The notes beneath the pieces are model-generated. The model was not told the origin of the DNA and did not search any database. It worked only from the letters and a program-made list of their open reading frames with translations. Made by a program: the position numbers and the translations under genes. From assembly GCF_002095465.1 (NCBI RefSeq), contig NZ_MLFP01000005.1, positions 62,001-126,000 of the forward strand: 64,000 nucleotides of DNA, read 5' to 3'. Within the stretch, counting starts at the first letter, position 1; every line of letters begins with the position of its first letter. Shown piece after piece: positions 35,503 through 46,980 of this stretch. Origin of the DNA: Pantoea rodasii (GTDB lineage: Bacteria > Pseudomonadota > Gammaproteobacteria > Enterobacterales > Enterobacteriaceae).

Positions 35503-35529
35503 CGACACCTCCGGGTGTCGTTTTTTTTT
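35503..35529 (+). terminator. Intrinsic terminator of ihfB
   Basis: Stem CGACACC/GGTGTCG with loop TCCG and nine T. Confidence 0.92.
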
Positions 35530-35682
35530 GCCTAAAATTGGCTGTTGCGAACTCCATTCCAAATTGATTTGCCAGCGTGCAAATCCCGCTGAATTAATGT
35601 AACCCACCTGCCAGAATGCACTTCGCCTGAAAGCTTTTAACGTTAACAGCAAGCAAACTCTAACCCTTACGGGAGAGAGTTG

Positions 35683-37939
35683 ATGCGTATAACAGGGATT
35701 ATCGTCGCCAGAATGATGATTTTGGCTACCTTACCATTGGGATTATTACCACAAATACCCACTGCCGCATTCATAGCGGCCATGGCGCTGGCAGCCGTCG
35801 TTATTGGACTGATCCCCCATCAAGTGATACGTGTCACCAGCATGGGAATTCTGCTTCTGACGTGGGCACTGGCTGAAGCAAGTCAGATGCAGAACTCCAT
35901 AGAGCGACTTTCAGCGGCACCCACTGAAATGACAGTGCGAATTACCGAGGTCAGAGAAAAGCAGCAGCAATTCACGGCGCAAATTATCCGTGTCGGCGAG
36001 AAATATCAGTTCCCTCCGCTTTTTGTCAGCGTTAACACGGGATCGACTGAGTTGAAATACTGTGCCGGGCAGCGCTGGAAAATGACATTACGCCTGCGAG
36101 CTGTACATGGCCGACTCAATGAAGGAGGGTTTGATGCGCAACGTTTTGCGCTGGCTAACCACACGCCTTTACAGGGACGGGTGATCCATCAACAGGTTGA
36201 ATCGGTGCAGTGTAACTTGCGCGATCGGTTAATCAGCTATCATCAGCCGCTTCTGGAGCCACTTCAGCAATCCGCCATTTTGCAGGCGCTCGCATTTGGT
36301 GAACGGGAGAATATGACCAAGCCGCAGCGTCAACTGTTGCGTGAAACCGGGACCGCACATTTGATGGCGATTTCAGGTATGCACATTGCGTTAGCGGCCA
36401 GCATCGGATGGATGATAGCGCGCGGCCTGCAATGGCTGCTTCCTGCTCGCTACATTGGCTATATATTTCCTCTGGTGGGCAGCGTTGTGACGGCAGCGGT
36501 CTATTGCTGGCTTTCTGGCAGCCATGCGCCGGCTCAGCGAGCATGGTGGCGCTGCTGATCTGGATGATGATTCGCATTGCAGGCTGGCAATTAACGGGTT
36601 GGCAGGTCTGGACGCTGTGCATGGGAGGATTGTTATGGCTGGATCCTCTCACCGTGCTGTCAGAAAGCTTTTGGCTGTCAGCGCTGGCGGTCGCGATGTT
36701 GATCATCTGGTTTCAATGGTTTGCACTGCCTGCGCGATATGGCAAAGCCTGGCGTTGGTTGCCGTTGAGATTATTGCATTTGCAGGCAGGCATGATGATC
36801 CTGATGGCGCCCTTGCAGATTTTCTTGTTTCAGGGAATAAGCCTGAGCGCGTTACTGGCGAACCTCCTTGCAGTACCGGTGGTCTCATTGATTACCGTGC
36901 CTTTGATATTGTTGGCACTATTGCTGCCAGTCATGCCCATCGCCACGGGATTATGGTGGCTGGCCGATCTCTCCGTAAGCCAAGTGATGCAAGGACTCGC
37001 GCGCTTACCTGCAGGCTGGTGGCCGCTAAATGACGCGGTTCCTGCTATCGCATTCATTTGGGGCGGGTTGCTGCTGTGGCGCAGTGGCGTTATTTATTAC
37101 ACCCTGATGCCCTGCTGTGGTTGTGCGCTGGCCATTTTTATCTGGCGTAGTCAGGCGGAACAAGATGACTGGCAAATTGACATGATTGATGTTGGTCATG
37201 GATTAGCCATCGCCATTACACAGGGGCGTGAGGTGGTGTTATATGACGCGGGGCCCCGCTGGAACCAGGACGACGCAGGGGCGCGCGTCATCCTGCCGTG
37301 GCTGCATTATCAGGGAAGAAATTTGAGCTCGATTATCGTCAGCCACAAGCATCTGGATCATCAGGGAGGCGTAGATTCTCTTCACCAGGCCAATCCCAAC
37401 ATGGTGATCCGTAGCGCGTTGGCTAAACCAGGGCATCTACCTGTCAGCGAGGCGAGAAATGGCAGTGGGGCAAGTTGACCTTTACGGCACTTTGGCCGCC
37501 TGCGGGAAACACGCAAGGACAAAATAATGACTCCTGTGTCGTGCGGGTTGATGATGGCACTGTCAGCCTGCTGCTCACCGGGGATATTGAGTTAGAGGCG
37601 GAAAGAAAGTTGGTCGCCCTGGAAAAAGCACAGCTTTCGAGCACCCTGATACAGGTTCCTCACCATGGCAGCCGGACTTCATCTGGACCATTACTGTTAC
37701 GTAGTGTTGCAGGGAAGGGCGCGATGGCGTCAGTCGCACGCTACAATGCGTGGCGCATGCCGGCCCCAGCGGTGGTGGATCGTTATCGCCAGCAGGGTTA
37801 TATCTGGTATGACACTGCACAATCGGGGCAGATTCATATTGGCGTTCGGCAGGGTGAATGGCAAATTAAAGGGTTGAGAGAGCAAATAAAACCTCGCTGG
37901 TATCATCAGTGGTTTGGCGTCAAACGTGAATCCAGGTAG
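35683..37939 (+). CDS. ycaI: ComEC/Rec2-family membrane protein YcaI, two apparent frameshifts
   Basis: Homologue of the competence DNA channel ComEC. Order: N-terminal membrane helices and OB-like domain (about 1-180), a competence membrane domain with GTAHLMAISGMHIALAASIGW, and a C-terminal metallo-beta-lactamase-like domain with SHKHLDHQGGVDS and VPHHGSRTSSG. The frame breaks at 36543 (GCATGG to GCAATGG restores QRAMVALLIWMM) and at 37440-37442 (one base restores CQRGEKWQWGKLTFTALWPP). Corrected, it is 752 residues, near the 754 of E. coli YcaI. The ATG at 35683 follows an in-frame TTG. It lies upstream of msbA. DNA uptake is not shown in most enterobacteria. Confidence 0.88.
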
Positions 37940-37973
37940 AATGAGCGGCTATTTCAAACAGCGTGAATAAATA

Positions 37974-39721
37974 ATGCATCAAGACAAAGATCTCTCAACG
38001 TGGCAAACGTTCCGCCGACTCTGGCCGATGATTGCGCCGCACAAAGCAGGACTGTTTGTATCTGCGGTGGCGCTGATTCTCAATGCGGCTGGCGATACCT
38101 TAATGCTGTCGCTGTTGAAACCTTTACTGGATGATGGCTTCGGCAAGGCCGATCGATCCGTCATGCTTTGGATGCCACTGGTGGTCATTGGCCTGATGCT
38201 GGTGCGTGGCGTGACCAGCTATATTTCCAGTTATTGCATCTCGTGGGTCTCCGGCAACGTGGTCATGAATATGCGTCGTCGTCTGTTTGGCCATATGATG
38301 GGCATGCCGGTGGCGTTCTTTGATCAGCAATCTACCGGTACTTTGCTGTCACGCATTACCTACGATTCTGAGCAGGTTGCTTCCTCCTCATCCAGTGCGC
38401 TGGTCACGGTGGTGCGCGAAGGTGCTTCCATCATTGGCCTGTTCATCATGATGTTCTACTACAGCTGGCAGCTGTCGCTGATTCTGATTGTGCTGGCACC
38501 GATTGTTTCTTTTGCTATCCGCACGGTGTCCAAACGCTTCCGCAGCATCAGCAAAAACATGCAGAACACCATGGGACAAGTCACTACCAGTGCTGAGCAG
38601 ATGCTGAAAGGGCATAAAGAAGTCCTGATCTTTGGTGGTCAGGATGTTGAAGCCGGCCGCTTTGCGCAGGTGAGCAACAAAATGCGCCAGCAGGGCATGA
38701 AACTGGTCTCGGCTTCTTCAATTTCCGATCCTGTGATTCAACTGATTGCGTCTTTGGCCCTGGCGTTCGTGCTTTATGCCGCCAGTTTCCCAAGCGTGAT
38801 GGAAACGCTGACCGCCGGTACGATCACCGTTGTGTTTTCATCGATGATTGCCCTGATGCGTCCGCTGAAGTCACTGACCAACGTCAATGCCCAGTTCCAG
38901 CGCGGTATGGCGGCTTGCCAAACCTTGTTCTCCATTCTGGATAGCGAGCAGGAAGTTGACAACGGTAAGCGTGAAATCGCACGTGCGAAAGGCGACGTGG
39001 AATTCCGCAATGTAACCTTTACCTATCCTGGACGTGATGTCCCGGCGCTGCGTGATATTAATCTGTCACTGCCCGAGGGCAAAACCGTGGCATTGGTGGG
39101 ACGCTCAGGTTCGGGTAAATCCACCATGGCGAGCCTCCTGACGCGCTTTTACGACATCGATTCCGGTGAGATTCTGCTGGATGGTCACGACCTGCGCGAA
39201 TACACCCTGCGTTCGCTGCGTAACCAGGTGGCACTGGTGTCCCAGAATGTCCATCTGTTCAATGACACCATTGCCAATAACATTGCTTATGCACGCAATG
39301 GTGAATACACCCGCGAGCAGATTGAACAGGCTGCCACCATGGCCCATGCCATGGACTTCATCAAGAAGATGGATAACGGGCTGGATACCGTGATCGGTGA
39401 AAACGGCGTATTGCTTTCAGGTGGCCAACGCCAGCGTATTGCTATCGCACGCGCACTGCTGCGTGATTGCCCAATCCTGATCCTCGATGAAGCCACTTCG
39501 GCACTGGATACTGAATCCGAGCGCGCGATTCAGGCGGCATTGGATGAGTTGCAGAAAACCGCACCTCGCTGGTCATTGCGCACCGCTTGTCGACCATTGA
39601 AAAAGCCGATGAGATTGTGGTGGTGGAAGATGGCCGTATCATCGAGCGCGGAACGCACAGTGTGTTGCTGGCCGAGAAGGGCGCTTACGCACAACTTCAC
39701 AAGCTGCAGTTTGGTCAATGA
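37974..39721 (+). CDS. msbA: Lipid A ABC flippase MsbA, apparent frameshift near the C-terminus
   Basis: Inner-membrane homodimeric ABC exporter that flips core-lipid A; essential. Six membrane helices are followed by an ATPase with Walker [10 protein letters not shown] (about 377), Q-loop [12 protein letters not shown], signature [16 protein letters not shown] and Walker [13 protein letters not shown]. The frame breaks at four A (39555-39558). A fifth restores [32 protein letters not shown] and HKLQFGQ, giving 582 residues, exactly E. coli, with a TGA at 39719-39721 that overlaps the lpxK ATG by four bases. Uncorrected, the last 57 codons are nonsense. Confidence 0.95.
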
Positions 39722-40719
39722 TTGATCGCATCTGGAGCGGGCGCTCGCCGTTGTGGCTACTGTTGTGGCCACTCAGCCTGCTGTATGGGGCGATCAGCTG
39801 CTTGATTCGGCTCAGTTATCAGCGCGGCTGGCGTAAAAGCTGGCGTGCGCCTTGCCCGGTGATAGTGGTGGGTAATCTGACTGCCGGCGGTAACGGTAAA
39901 ACTCCGGTGGTGATTTGGCTGGTTCAGGCGCTGCAACAGCGCGGCCTGCGCGTTGGTGTGGTGTCACGCGGTTATGGTGGTAAAGCAGAACGCTATCCAC
40001 TGCTAGTCACGGCAGATACGCCCACCAGTCAGGCTGGCGACGAGCCTGTGCTGATTGCGCAGCGGACACAGGTGCCCGTTGCCGTCGCACCAAAGCGGCG
40101 GATGGCGGTAGAAGGTTTACTGGCCGCGCAGGATCTGGACGTGATCATCACCGACGATGGGCTGCAACACTACGCGTTGCAGCGCGATCGCGAAATTGTG
40201 GTGGTGGATGGCGTGCGTCGCTTCGGTAATGGCTGGTGGTTACCCGCGGGTCCAATGCGTGAGCGTGCTTCACGCCTGCAAAGCGTCAATGCCATTGTCG
40301 TGAACGGCGGTGAAGCGCAAGCGGGTGAGATCGCCATGACATTACGGCCTGGCAAGGCGGTTAATTTGGTGAGCGGTGAGACTGCGAACCTTGAACAGCT
40401 GCCGGAAATGGTCGCGATGGCCGGGATTGGCCATCCACCGCGATTCTTCAATACCTTGAAGCAGCAAGGGGTGAAGCCAGTGGCTGAAATCGCGTTCGCC
40501 GATCACCATGCTTACAGCGAAGAAGAACTGCAACGGTTGACGCAAACCCATCAGTGCCTGTTGATGACCGAGAAAGATGCGGTGAAATGCCGCAGTTTTG
40601 CCCGCGATAATTGGTGGTATTTGCCGGTGGATGCCGATTTATCAGGCGCATCGCTGGACGCGTTACTTGACGACTTGTCCCAACTCCCCCATACCGCACG
40701 CGACGGTCGTTCGCGCTAA
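39718..40719 (+). CDS. lpxK: Tetraacyldisaccharide 4'-kinase LpxK
   Basis: Phosphorylates the lipid A disaccharide precursor to lipid IVA on the cytosolic face of the inner membrane. In its 333 residues are an N-terminal membrane anchor ([18 protein letters not shown]), the Walker A loop GGNGKTPVV (about 60) and [20 protein letters not shown] with the catalytic Asp. Its ATG overlaps the corrected msbA stop (ATGA), indicating translational coupling. Confidence 0.96.
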   Translation: MIDRIWSGRSPLWLLLWPLSLLYGAISCLIRLSYQRGWRKSWRAPCPVIVVGNLTAGGNGKTPVVIWLVQALQQRGLRVGVVSRGYGGKAERYPLLVTADTPTSQAGDEPVLIAQRTQVPVAVAPKRRMAVEGLLAAQDLDVIITDDGLQHYALQRDREIVVVDGVRRFGNGWWLPAGPMRERASRLQSVNAIVVNGGEAQAGEIAMTLRPGKAVNLVSGETANLEQLPEMVAMAGIGHPPRFFNTLKQQGVKPVAEIAFADHHAYSEEELQRLTQTHQCLLMTEKDAVKCRSFARDNWWYLPVDADLSGASLDALLDDLSQLPHTARDGRSR

Positions 40720-40741
40720 ACCTGTCTAAGGGAATCGAGTT

Positions 40742-41959
40742 ATGGCCATCACGTCTTCCCTTTCACTACAACACGCTCGCCATCTGCATCTGGCTGCTCA
40801 GGGATTATTACGTCCCGCGAGCCGCCGCGCGCGCTTTGCTGATATTCACGCCTGCGTGCGTCAGATGTCGCTGCTGCAAATCGATACCATCAACGTGGTC
40901 GCGCGCAGTCCCTATCTGGTGTTATTCAGCCGCCTTGGCGCCTATCCGATTGAATGGCTCGAGCAGACGCTGTCATCCGGTGCGCTATTTGAGTATTGGG
41001 CGCATGAAGCCTGCTTTATTCCGTTTGAAGATTACCCACTGCTGCGCCATCGCATGCTGGAGCCTCAGCGGCTGGGCTGGAAATACAATCAACAGTGGGT
41101 AGAAGAGCATCAGCAAGAAATCGCTGATCTGCTTAATCATATTGCCGAGAATGGCCCGGTGCGCGCCGCCGATTTCGCCAATGATCGACAGACGCAACCC
41201 GGCTGGTGGGCATGGAAACCGCATAAGCGCCATCTGGAAAATCTGTTCAGCGCGGGCGAACTCATGGTAGTTGAACGCCGTAACTTCCAGCGAGTCTATG
41301 ATTTACGCAGCCGTGTGATGCCAGATTGGGATGACGGGCAACATGCACTCAGTGAAGCGGATGCGGTGCTGGCGATGCTAGAGCACAGTGCGCGCAGTCT
41401 CGGTATTTTTCGTGCCGGCTGGCTGGCCGATTACTATCGCCTGAAGCGTGTGCCGCTGCAATCCTGGATCAGCGATGCCGAAGCGCGTGGTGACATCGTG
41501 CGCGTTGAAGTGGAGCAGTTAGGGGAGATGTGGTTGCACGCCAGCTTGTTACCGCAGTTGGAAAAGATCCCGACCGCGACACATACCGCGCTGCTGTCAC
41601 CCTTTGATCCGGTGGTGTGGGATCGCCGTCGCGCACGGGAACTGTTCAATTTCGATTACCGCATTGAGTGCTATACGCCGGCCGAAAAGCGCGTCTATGG
41701 TTATTTTGTCCTGCCGCTTTTGCACCGGGGTGCCCTGAAGGGGCGTGTCGATGCCAAAGTGGATCGCCAGGCGCAACAGCTCATCATCCGTGCTTTTTGG
41801 CTGGAACCGGGGACGCGTGTCAGCAATGCATTCCTCAATGATGTGCAAAAAGCGATTAATCGTTTTGCGCAGTGGCAGGGTGCCAGTGAGGTGATGATTG
41901 AAAATGCCCCCGCCGAGTTGCTTGCCGCCTGGTCACCGCATTGGGTGGTGACTGACTGA
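40742..41959 (+). CDS. ycaQ: DNA interstrand crosslink glycosylase YcaQ (AlkX)
   Basis: Winged-helix glycosylase of the HTH_42 superfamily that unhooks nitrogen-mustard crosslinks in E. coli. The 405-residue product carries the catalytic QxD motif (Q46-I-D48 in LLQIDTINVVARSPYLVLFSRLG). FEYWAHEACFIPFEDYPLLRHRM and LLSPFDPVVWDRRRARELFNFDYRIE are family landmarks. It follows lpxK by 22 bases. E. coli YcaQ is about 410 residues. Confidence 0.94.
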   Translation: MAITSSLSLQHARHLHLAAQGLLRPASRRARFADIHACVRQMSLLQIDTINVVARSPYLVLFSRLGAYPIEWLEQTLSSGALFEYWAHEACFIPFEDYPLLRHRMLEPQRLGWKYNQQWVEEHQQEIADLLNHIAENGPVRAADFANDRQTQPGWWAWKPHKRHLENLFSAGELMVVERRNFQRVYDLRSRVMPDWDDGQHALSEADAVLAMLEHSARSLGIFRAGWLADYYRLKRVPLQSWISDAEARGDIVRVEVEQLGEMWLHASLLPQLEKIPTATHTALLSPFDPVVWDRRRARELFNFDYRIECYTPAEKRVYGYFVLPLLHRGALKGRVDAKVDRQAQQLIIRAFWLEPGTRVSNAFLNDVQKAINRFAQWQGASEVMIENAPAELLAAWSPHWVVTD

Positions 41960-42052
41960 GTTCAGCGCAATATTGCCGTGTCCGGCGCACTGCCTCAGAA
42001 CACGCTATGGTATGCTAAGCGCCTGACAAATCGGTGCTGAAAGGAGAAAATT

Positions 42053-42235
42053 ATGGATCACCGTTTACTTGAGATTGTTGCCTGTCCGGTTTGCAACGGA
42101 AAACTGTATTTCAATAAAGAGCAGCAGGAGCTGATTTGTAAACCAGATGGCCTGGCTTACCCAGTACGCGACGGCATTCCGGTACTGCTGGAAGTGGAAG
42201 CGCGTACGCTGTCTGTTGAAGAGATTCATCCATGA
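42053..42235 (+). CDS. ycaR: Trm112-family small protein YcaR
   Basis: A 60-residue protein of the Trm112/UPF0434 zinc-ribbon-like family: [25 protein letters not shown] with one CxxC and a C-terminal [14 protein letters not shown]. The function in bacteria is not settled. It overlaps kdsB by four bases (ATGA), so the two are co-translated. The start has a strong AAAGGAG site. Confidence 0.93.
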   Translation: MDHRLLEIVACPVCNGKLYFNKEQQELICKPDGLAYPVRDGIPVLLEVEARTLSVEEIHP

Positions 42236-42981
42236 GTTTCGTCGCCATTATTCCGGCGCGTTACGCATCAACGCGTCTGCCTGGCAAACCGCTGGTTGAT
42301 ATTCACGGTAAACCGATGGTGATACACGTGATGGAGCGCGCGCGTGAGTCGGGGGCCGACCGCGTGATTGTGGCCACCGATCACCCTGAGGTTGCGGCGG
42401 CGGTTACCGCAGCAGGCGGAGAAGTCTGCATGACGCGTGCTGACCACCAGTCAGGTACCGAGCGTTTGGCTGAAGTTATCGAGAAATATAATTTTTCCGA
42501 TGACACCATTATCGTCAACGTGCAGGGCGACGAGCCGATGATTCCGGCAGAAATCGTGCGTCAGGTGGCGAGCAATCTGGCGCAGGCCGATGCGGGGATG
42601 GCGACACTGGCTGTGCCGATCGCCGATGCGGAAGAGGCCTTCAATCCCAATGCGGTAAAAGTGGTGATGGACGCGAAAGGCTATGCGCTTTACTTCTCAC
42701 GCGCCACCATTCCGTGGGATCGCGAACGCTATGCGCAATCACGTGAACAGATTGGCGACACCCTGCTGCGCCACATTGGAATTTATGCTTATCGCGCCGG
42801 TTTTATCCGTCGTTATATTGCTTGGGAACCTTGCCCGCTGGAGCATATTGAGTTGCTCGAGCAACTCCGCGTATTGTGGTACGGCGAGAAGATCCATGTT
42901 GCCGTGGCGCAAACCGTGCCGAGCGTTGGCGTGGACACACCGGAGGACCTGATTCGGGTCCGTGCGGCCATGCAGGGGTAA
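42232..42981 (+). CDS. kdsB: 3-deoxy-manno-octulosonate cytidylyltransferase KdsB
   Basis: Activates Kdo to CMP-Kdo for LPS inner core. The 249-residue product has the nucleotidyltransferase N-terminus [41 protein letters not shown] and the C-terminal [11 protein letters not shown]. It is coupled to ycaR and belongs with msbA and lpxK as a local envelope gene set. Confidence 0.97.
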   Translation: MSFVAIIPARYASTRLPGKPLVDIHGKPMVIHVMERARESGADRVIVATDHPEVAAAVTAAGGEVCMTRADHQSGTERLAEVIEKYNFSDDTIIVNVQGDEPMIPAEIVRQVASNLAQADAGMATLAVPIADAEEAFNPNAVKVVMDAKGYALYFSRATIPWDRERYAQSREQIGDTLLRHIGIYAYRAGFIRRYIAWEPCPLEHIELLEQLRVLWYGEKIHVAVAQTVPSVGVDTPEDLIRVRAAMQG

Positions 42982-42990
42982 TGCCCGACC

Positions 42991-43011
42991 GGCCAGCCGC
43001 TCGCGCTGGCC
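42991..43011 (+). other. GC-rich hairpin between kdsB and ycbJ
   Basis: Stem GGCCAGC/GCTGGCC with a 7-base loop. No T-tract follows (ATAAAGTTTG), so a terminator is not claimed; it may stabilise the kdsB message end. Confidence 0.35.
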
Positions 43012-43091
43012 ATAAAGTTTGATCTGGCGCTAAGTTTCGCGCCACCATGACCTCCAGGATAGTGAAGTCACATGACTGCGGAGGATAACGC

Positions 43092-43984
43092 ATGGAACAG
43101 CTCCGTTCAGACTGGCGTTGGTACTGGGTGAAGGTATCAGCCGCCTCGAAACCATCAGCGAGCAGGCGCAATCGCGACTGTACGCGCTCTATGACAACGA
43201 CGGCAAACCCATGCCGCTGGTGGCGAAGTATTTCCGTCATCAAGGTCGCGCCGCATTGGAAGCCAGGAAACTCACTATGCTGAGCCATGATGGCTTAGTG
43301 GCCGTGCCTGCGGTATTTGGTTTGGTCCTCAGTCAGCAGCAGCCGGCGCATGAGATGTTGCTGATGGCGCGCTTTAATGGCGTCTCGGCCGAAGCGCCCA
43401 CCCGCACCGCAATGCGCTGGGAGCAACTGTGTGAACAGATTGTGGAAGGCGTTCTCGGCTGGCATCGTATCGACAGTCACGGGCTGGTGGGACGAGTGGA
43501 TAGCGTGCAGGAAAACAACTGGCCAGCCTGGTATCACCAGCGCGTCGAAGTGCTGTGGGCCACGCTGGGCTATCTGTCACCGCCCTTTTTTACGCTGGAA
43601 GATCGACAGATTTTATACCGCAGCCGGCAGCAGTTGACGCAACTGTTCAACGGTTTTGACGATCCCTGCGTGCTGATGCACGGCAATTTGCGCTTATCCA
43701 GCATGCTGAAAGACGCGCGCAGTGATCAGCTGGTGGCGATGATGCAGCCGGGCAATATTCTGTGGGCGCCACGTGAGTATGAGTTAATCAGGCTGGCGGA
43801 CAGCGGCGCAGAGGCTTCTCTGTTGCATCATTACCTGCAGCGCGCACCGGTAGCCGAAGGTTTTATCTGGCGGCGATGGTTATACCAGCTGTGGGATTGT
43901 GTCGATACGTTGGTGAGCAGCGGACAGTTTGACCGTCCGCGCTTTGATCACGCGCGTAGTCAGCTACTCCCCTGGCTCGGCTGA
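43092..43984 (+). CDS. ycbJ: YcbJ, phosphotransferase-fold protein, apparent frameshift
   Basis: Protein-kinase-like/APH-fold family protein of unknown substrate. The start MEQLRSD at 43092 matches E. coli. The frame breaks at 43111-43113. One base (GACTGG to GACTTGG or GACCTGG) restores LALVLGEGISRLETISEQ and gives 297 residues, exactly E. coli. Landmarks are EQIVEGVLGWHRIDSHGLVG, PCVLMHGNLRLSSMLKD (in place of the canonical HGDLxxxN catalytic loop) and REYELIRLADSGAE. Its end overlaps the convergent elyC by 21 bases. Confidence 0.88.
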
Positions 43985-44749
43985 GGCAGGGGCGTCACCG
44001 TGCAGCCGTTGCCAGGTTTGACCCAGCGTTTCATAGATGGCGCGTTCACTGTGGCTCAGCCACACCGGCGAGGGTATCGCCCGCTCCCAGGCGTTCAACG
44101 GTGAGGTAATCGCCAGTTGATTGGCTGGCGCAGCCAGTGGGTTCATCCCGGCACTCTGGAAAAAGTGCATCGCCCGTGGCAGGTGGTTCGCTGACGTCAC
44201 CAGTAAAAACGGATGTTGACCAATCGCCTGTTTTACCGCCTGCGCTTCCTGACGCGTATCACGCGGTTGATCCAGCAAAATCATCGCCGTGCGCGGCACG
44301 CCGAGACTTTCCGCTACTTCTGCGGCTACGCTGGCGCTGCTGCGTGGATTACTTCCGGCAGCGGCACCGGTAAAAATCAGCCTGGCCTGCGGATAGCGTC
44401 GCCACTGGCGCACGCCTTCTGCCACGCGCGGCAGGCTGTTATTAATTAAATTGGAACTCGGCGCCCAATTCGGATTGAAGGTATAGCCACCGCCCAGCAC
44501 CACGATATAATCCACCGGTTCGTTGCCGTTCCAGGTGGGATAGTGGCTGTCCAGTGGCAGCAGCAGACGATCGGCAATCGGCTGCAGGCTCAACAACAGC
44601 AACAAAAGCCAGCTTACAGAGATGACTATTTTGCCGCTTTTTTGCCAGCGGCTGAACCAGAGCAACAAAAGTCCTGCTGCCATCATCATTAACAGCAGTG
44701 GCAAAGGTAACAGCATCCCGCCGATTACTTTTTTTAACGTAAAAAACAT
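43964..44749 (-). CDS. elyC: Envelope biogenesis factor ElyC (YcbC)
   Basis: DUF218 inner-membrane protein needed for peptidoglycan assembly at low temperature in E. coli. Two N-terminal membrane helices (GGMLLPLPLLLMMMAAGLLL and IVISVSWLLLLLLSL) are followed by a periplasmic domain with DYIVVLGGGYTFNP, TGAAAGSN and LLVTSANHLPRAMHFFQ. Its 261 residues compare with 259. It is convergent with, and overlaps, ycbJ, and divergent from cmoM. Confidence 0.95.
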   Translation of the reverse strand: MFFTLKKVIGGMLLPLPLLLMMMAAGLLLLWFSRWQKSGKIVISVSWLLLLLLSLQPIADRLLLPLDSHYPTWNGNEPVDYIVVLGGGYTFNPNWAPSSNLINNSLPRVAEGVRQWRRYPQARLIFTGAAAGSNPRSSASVAAEVAESLGVPRTAMILLDQPRDTRQEAQAVKQAIGQHPFLLVTSANHLPRAMHFFQSAGMNPLAAPANQLAITSPLNAWERAIPSPVWLSHSERAIYETLGQTWQRLHGDAPASAEPGE

Positions 44750-44873
44750 CGAATATTGCCTCTTTTGTCCGAAAAAACAGCAGCCAGACAGTTACTGTGG
44801 CGTGAAAGGTTCATTCTTGTTGAGCCTGTGACAAAATAGCACAAGTTGAATGCAGCACAGTGGAGCCATCATC

Positions 44874-45647
44874 ATGCAGGATCGTAACTTTGACGATCTG
44901 GCGGACAAATTCTCGCAGAACATTTATGGCACCCGAAAAGGGCTGGTGCGTCAGGCGATCCTGTGGGACGAGCTTGATGCGCTATTGCCGACGTTACCTG
45001 AGGGATCACTCTCCGTGTTGGATGCAGGCGGCGGCGTAGGACAAATCTCAGCGGGATTAGCCGCGCGCGGCCATCAGGTGCTGTTGTGCGATCTCTCCGC
45101 TGAGATGTTGAAACTGGCCGAGGCGCACGCGCACACTGAGGGTGTGAGCCACAACATGCAATTCAAACAAATTAGCGCGCAGCAGGTTGGCGAACATTTG
45201 GATCAGCCAGTTGATCTGGTATTGTTTCACGCTGTGTTGGAGTGGGTAGCAGAACCCGAAGCGGTGCTGCAAGCGCTGTGGCATACGCTGAAGCCCGGTG
45301 GTGTGCTGTCGTTGATGTTTTACAACGCACATGCCCTGACATTCCGCACACTGCAACTCGGCAATTTCGGTTATCTGCGTGCCAATATGACCAAACGCAA
45401 AAAGCGCACGCTGTCGCCGGATTTCCCTCGCGATCCTTTGGACGTCAATCGCTGGCTGGATAATGCGGGCTTTGAAATTGAGCAGCGAGCCGGAATACGC
45501 GTGTTTTGTGACTACATGAAACCGCCACCGCCCGGCGTCGTAAAGAGCGTTGAAGAGATAATTGAGATGGAACGGCGCTACTGTCGTCAGGAGCCCTTTT
45601 TAAGTTTAGGGCGCTATATCCACGTGACCGCGCGCAAACCCAGGTAG
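44874..45647 (+). CDS. cmoM: tRNA 5-carboxymethoxyuridine methyltransferase CmoM (SmtA)
   Basis: SAM-dependent methylase that forms the methyl ester of cmo5U at tRNA wobble position 34. The start [13 protein letters not shown] at 44874 follows TGGAG and matches E. coli; an ATG at 44850 would add eight unconserved residues. In the 257-residue product, motif I is [12 protein letters not shown], motif II region [13 protein letters not shown], and the C-terminus [26 protein letters not shown]. It lies 11 bases before mukF, and is the first gene of the enterobacterial smtA-mukFEB operon. Confidence 0.95.
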   Translation: MQDRNFDDLADKFSQNIYGTRKGLVRQAILWDELDALLPTLPEGSLSVLDAGGGVGQISAGLAARGHQVLLCDLSAEMLKLAEAHAHTEGVSHNMQFKQISAQQVGEHLDQPVDLVLFHAVLEWVAEPEAVLQALWHTLKPGGVLSLMFYNAHALTFRTLQLGNFGYLRANMTKRKKRTLSPDFPRDPLDVNRWLDNAGFEIEQRAGIRVFCDYMKPPPPGVVKSVEEIIEMERRYCRQEPFLSLGRYIHVTARKPR

Positions 45648-45658
45648 AAGGATCAACT

Positions 45659-46980
45659 ATGAGCGAATTTTCCCAGACGGTCCCCGAATTGGTGGCATGG
45701 GCGCGCAAGAATGACTTTTCACTTGCGTTGCCGGTAGAGCGTCTGGCCTTTTTACTGGCTATCGCCACCCTGAATGGTGAGCGTATGGACGGTGAGATGA
45801 GTGAAGGTGAACTGATCGACGCTTTCCGTCATGTCAGTAAAGCCTTTGAACAAACCCACGAAACCGTTCAGGTGCGTGCGAATAACGCCATCAATGACAT
45901 GGTGCGCCAGCGTCTGCTCAACCGCTTTACCAGCGAGTTAACGGAAGGTCATGCGATTTATCGCCTGACGCCGCTTGCCATTGGCATCACCGATTACTAC
46001 ATCCGCCAGCGGGAGTTTTCCACGCTGCGTCTGTCGATGCAGTTGTCAATTGTGGCGCAGGAATTGAAACGTGCGGCAGATGCCGCCGAAGAAGACGGTG
46101 ACGAATTCCACTGGCATCGCAACGTCTTCGCCCCGTTGAAATACTCAGTGGCGGAGATTTTCGATAGCATCGATATGACGCAGCGTCTGATGGATGAGCA
46201 GCAGCAAACGGTGAAAACCGATATTGCCGATCTGCTTAACAAAGACTGGCGTGCAGCGATCTCCAGCTGTGAGATGTTGCTGTCGGAGACTTCCGGCACG
46301 CTGCGCGAATTGCAGGACACGCTGGAAGCGGCAGGCGATAAGTTGCAGGCCAATCTGTTACGTATTCAGGATGCCACGCTCAGCAGCCCGGATTTAGGTT
46401 TTGTCGATAAGCTGGTGTTTGATCTGCAAAACAAACTGGATCGCATCATCAGTTGGGGCCAGCAGGCGATCGACCTGTGGATTGGTTACGACCGGCACGT
46501 CCACAAATTTATCCGTACCGCCATCGACATGGACAAGAATCGCGTGTTTGCCCAGCGTTTACGTCTGTCGGTGCAGAACTACTTCGATCAACCCTGGGCG
46601 CTGACCTATGCCAATGCCGATCGTCTTTACGACATGCGCGATGAAGAGATGACGCTGCGTAATGACGAGGTGATGGGTGAACTGCCGCCAGAGATGGAAT
46701 ACGAAGAGTTTAATGAAATTCGCGAACAGCTCGCAGCGATGATTGAAGAGGCGCTGCTGGTTTATAAGTTAGAACAAAACCGTTACATCTTGCTGCGGTA
46801 ATGCGCGACTACCTGTCGCAATATCCGCGAGCACGCCACTTTGATCTGGCGCGTATCGTCATCGATCAAGCCGTGCGACTGGGTGTGGCGGAAGCTGATT
46901 TAGCCGGTCTGCCGGCAGAATGGCAGACCATTAATGATTACGGAGCCAAGGTGCAGGCACATGTCATCGACAAATATTGA
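45659..46980 (+). CDS. mukF: Chromosome partition kleisin MukF, apparent frameshift
   Basis: Kleisin subunit of the MukBEF condensin. An N-terminal winged-helix dimerisation domain ([31 protein letters not shown]), a helical middle region and a C-terminal winged helix that binds the MukB head. The frame breaks at four A (46776-46779). A fifth restores [28 protein letters not shown] and the C-terminal domain, ending VQAHVIDKY, for 440 residues, exactly E. coli. Uncorrected, the MukB-binding domain would be lost. It overlaps mukE by 20 bases. Confidence 0.94.

Noticed and set aside
42991..43011. Terminator between kdsB and ycbJ
   Set aside because: The hairpin is sound but is followed by ATAAAGTTTG rather than a T-run.
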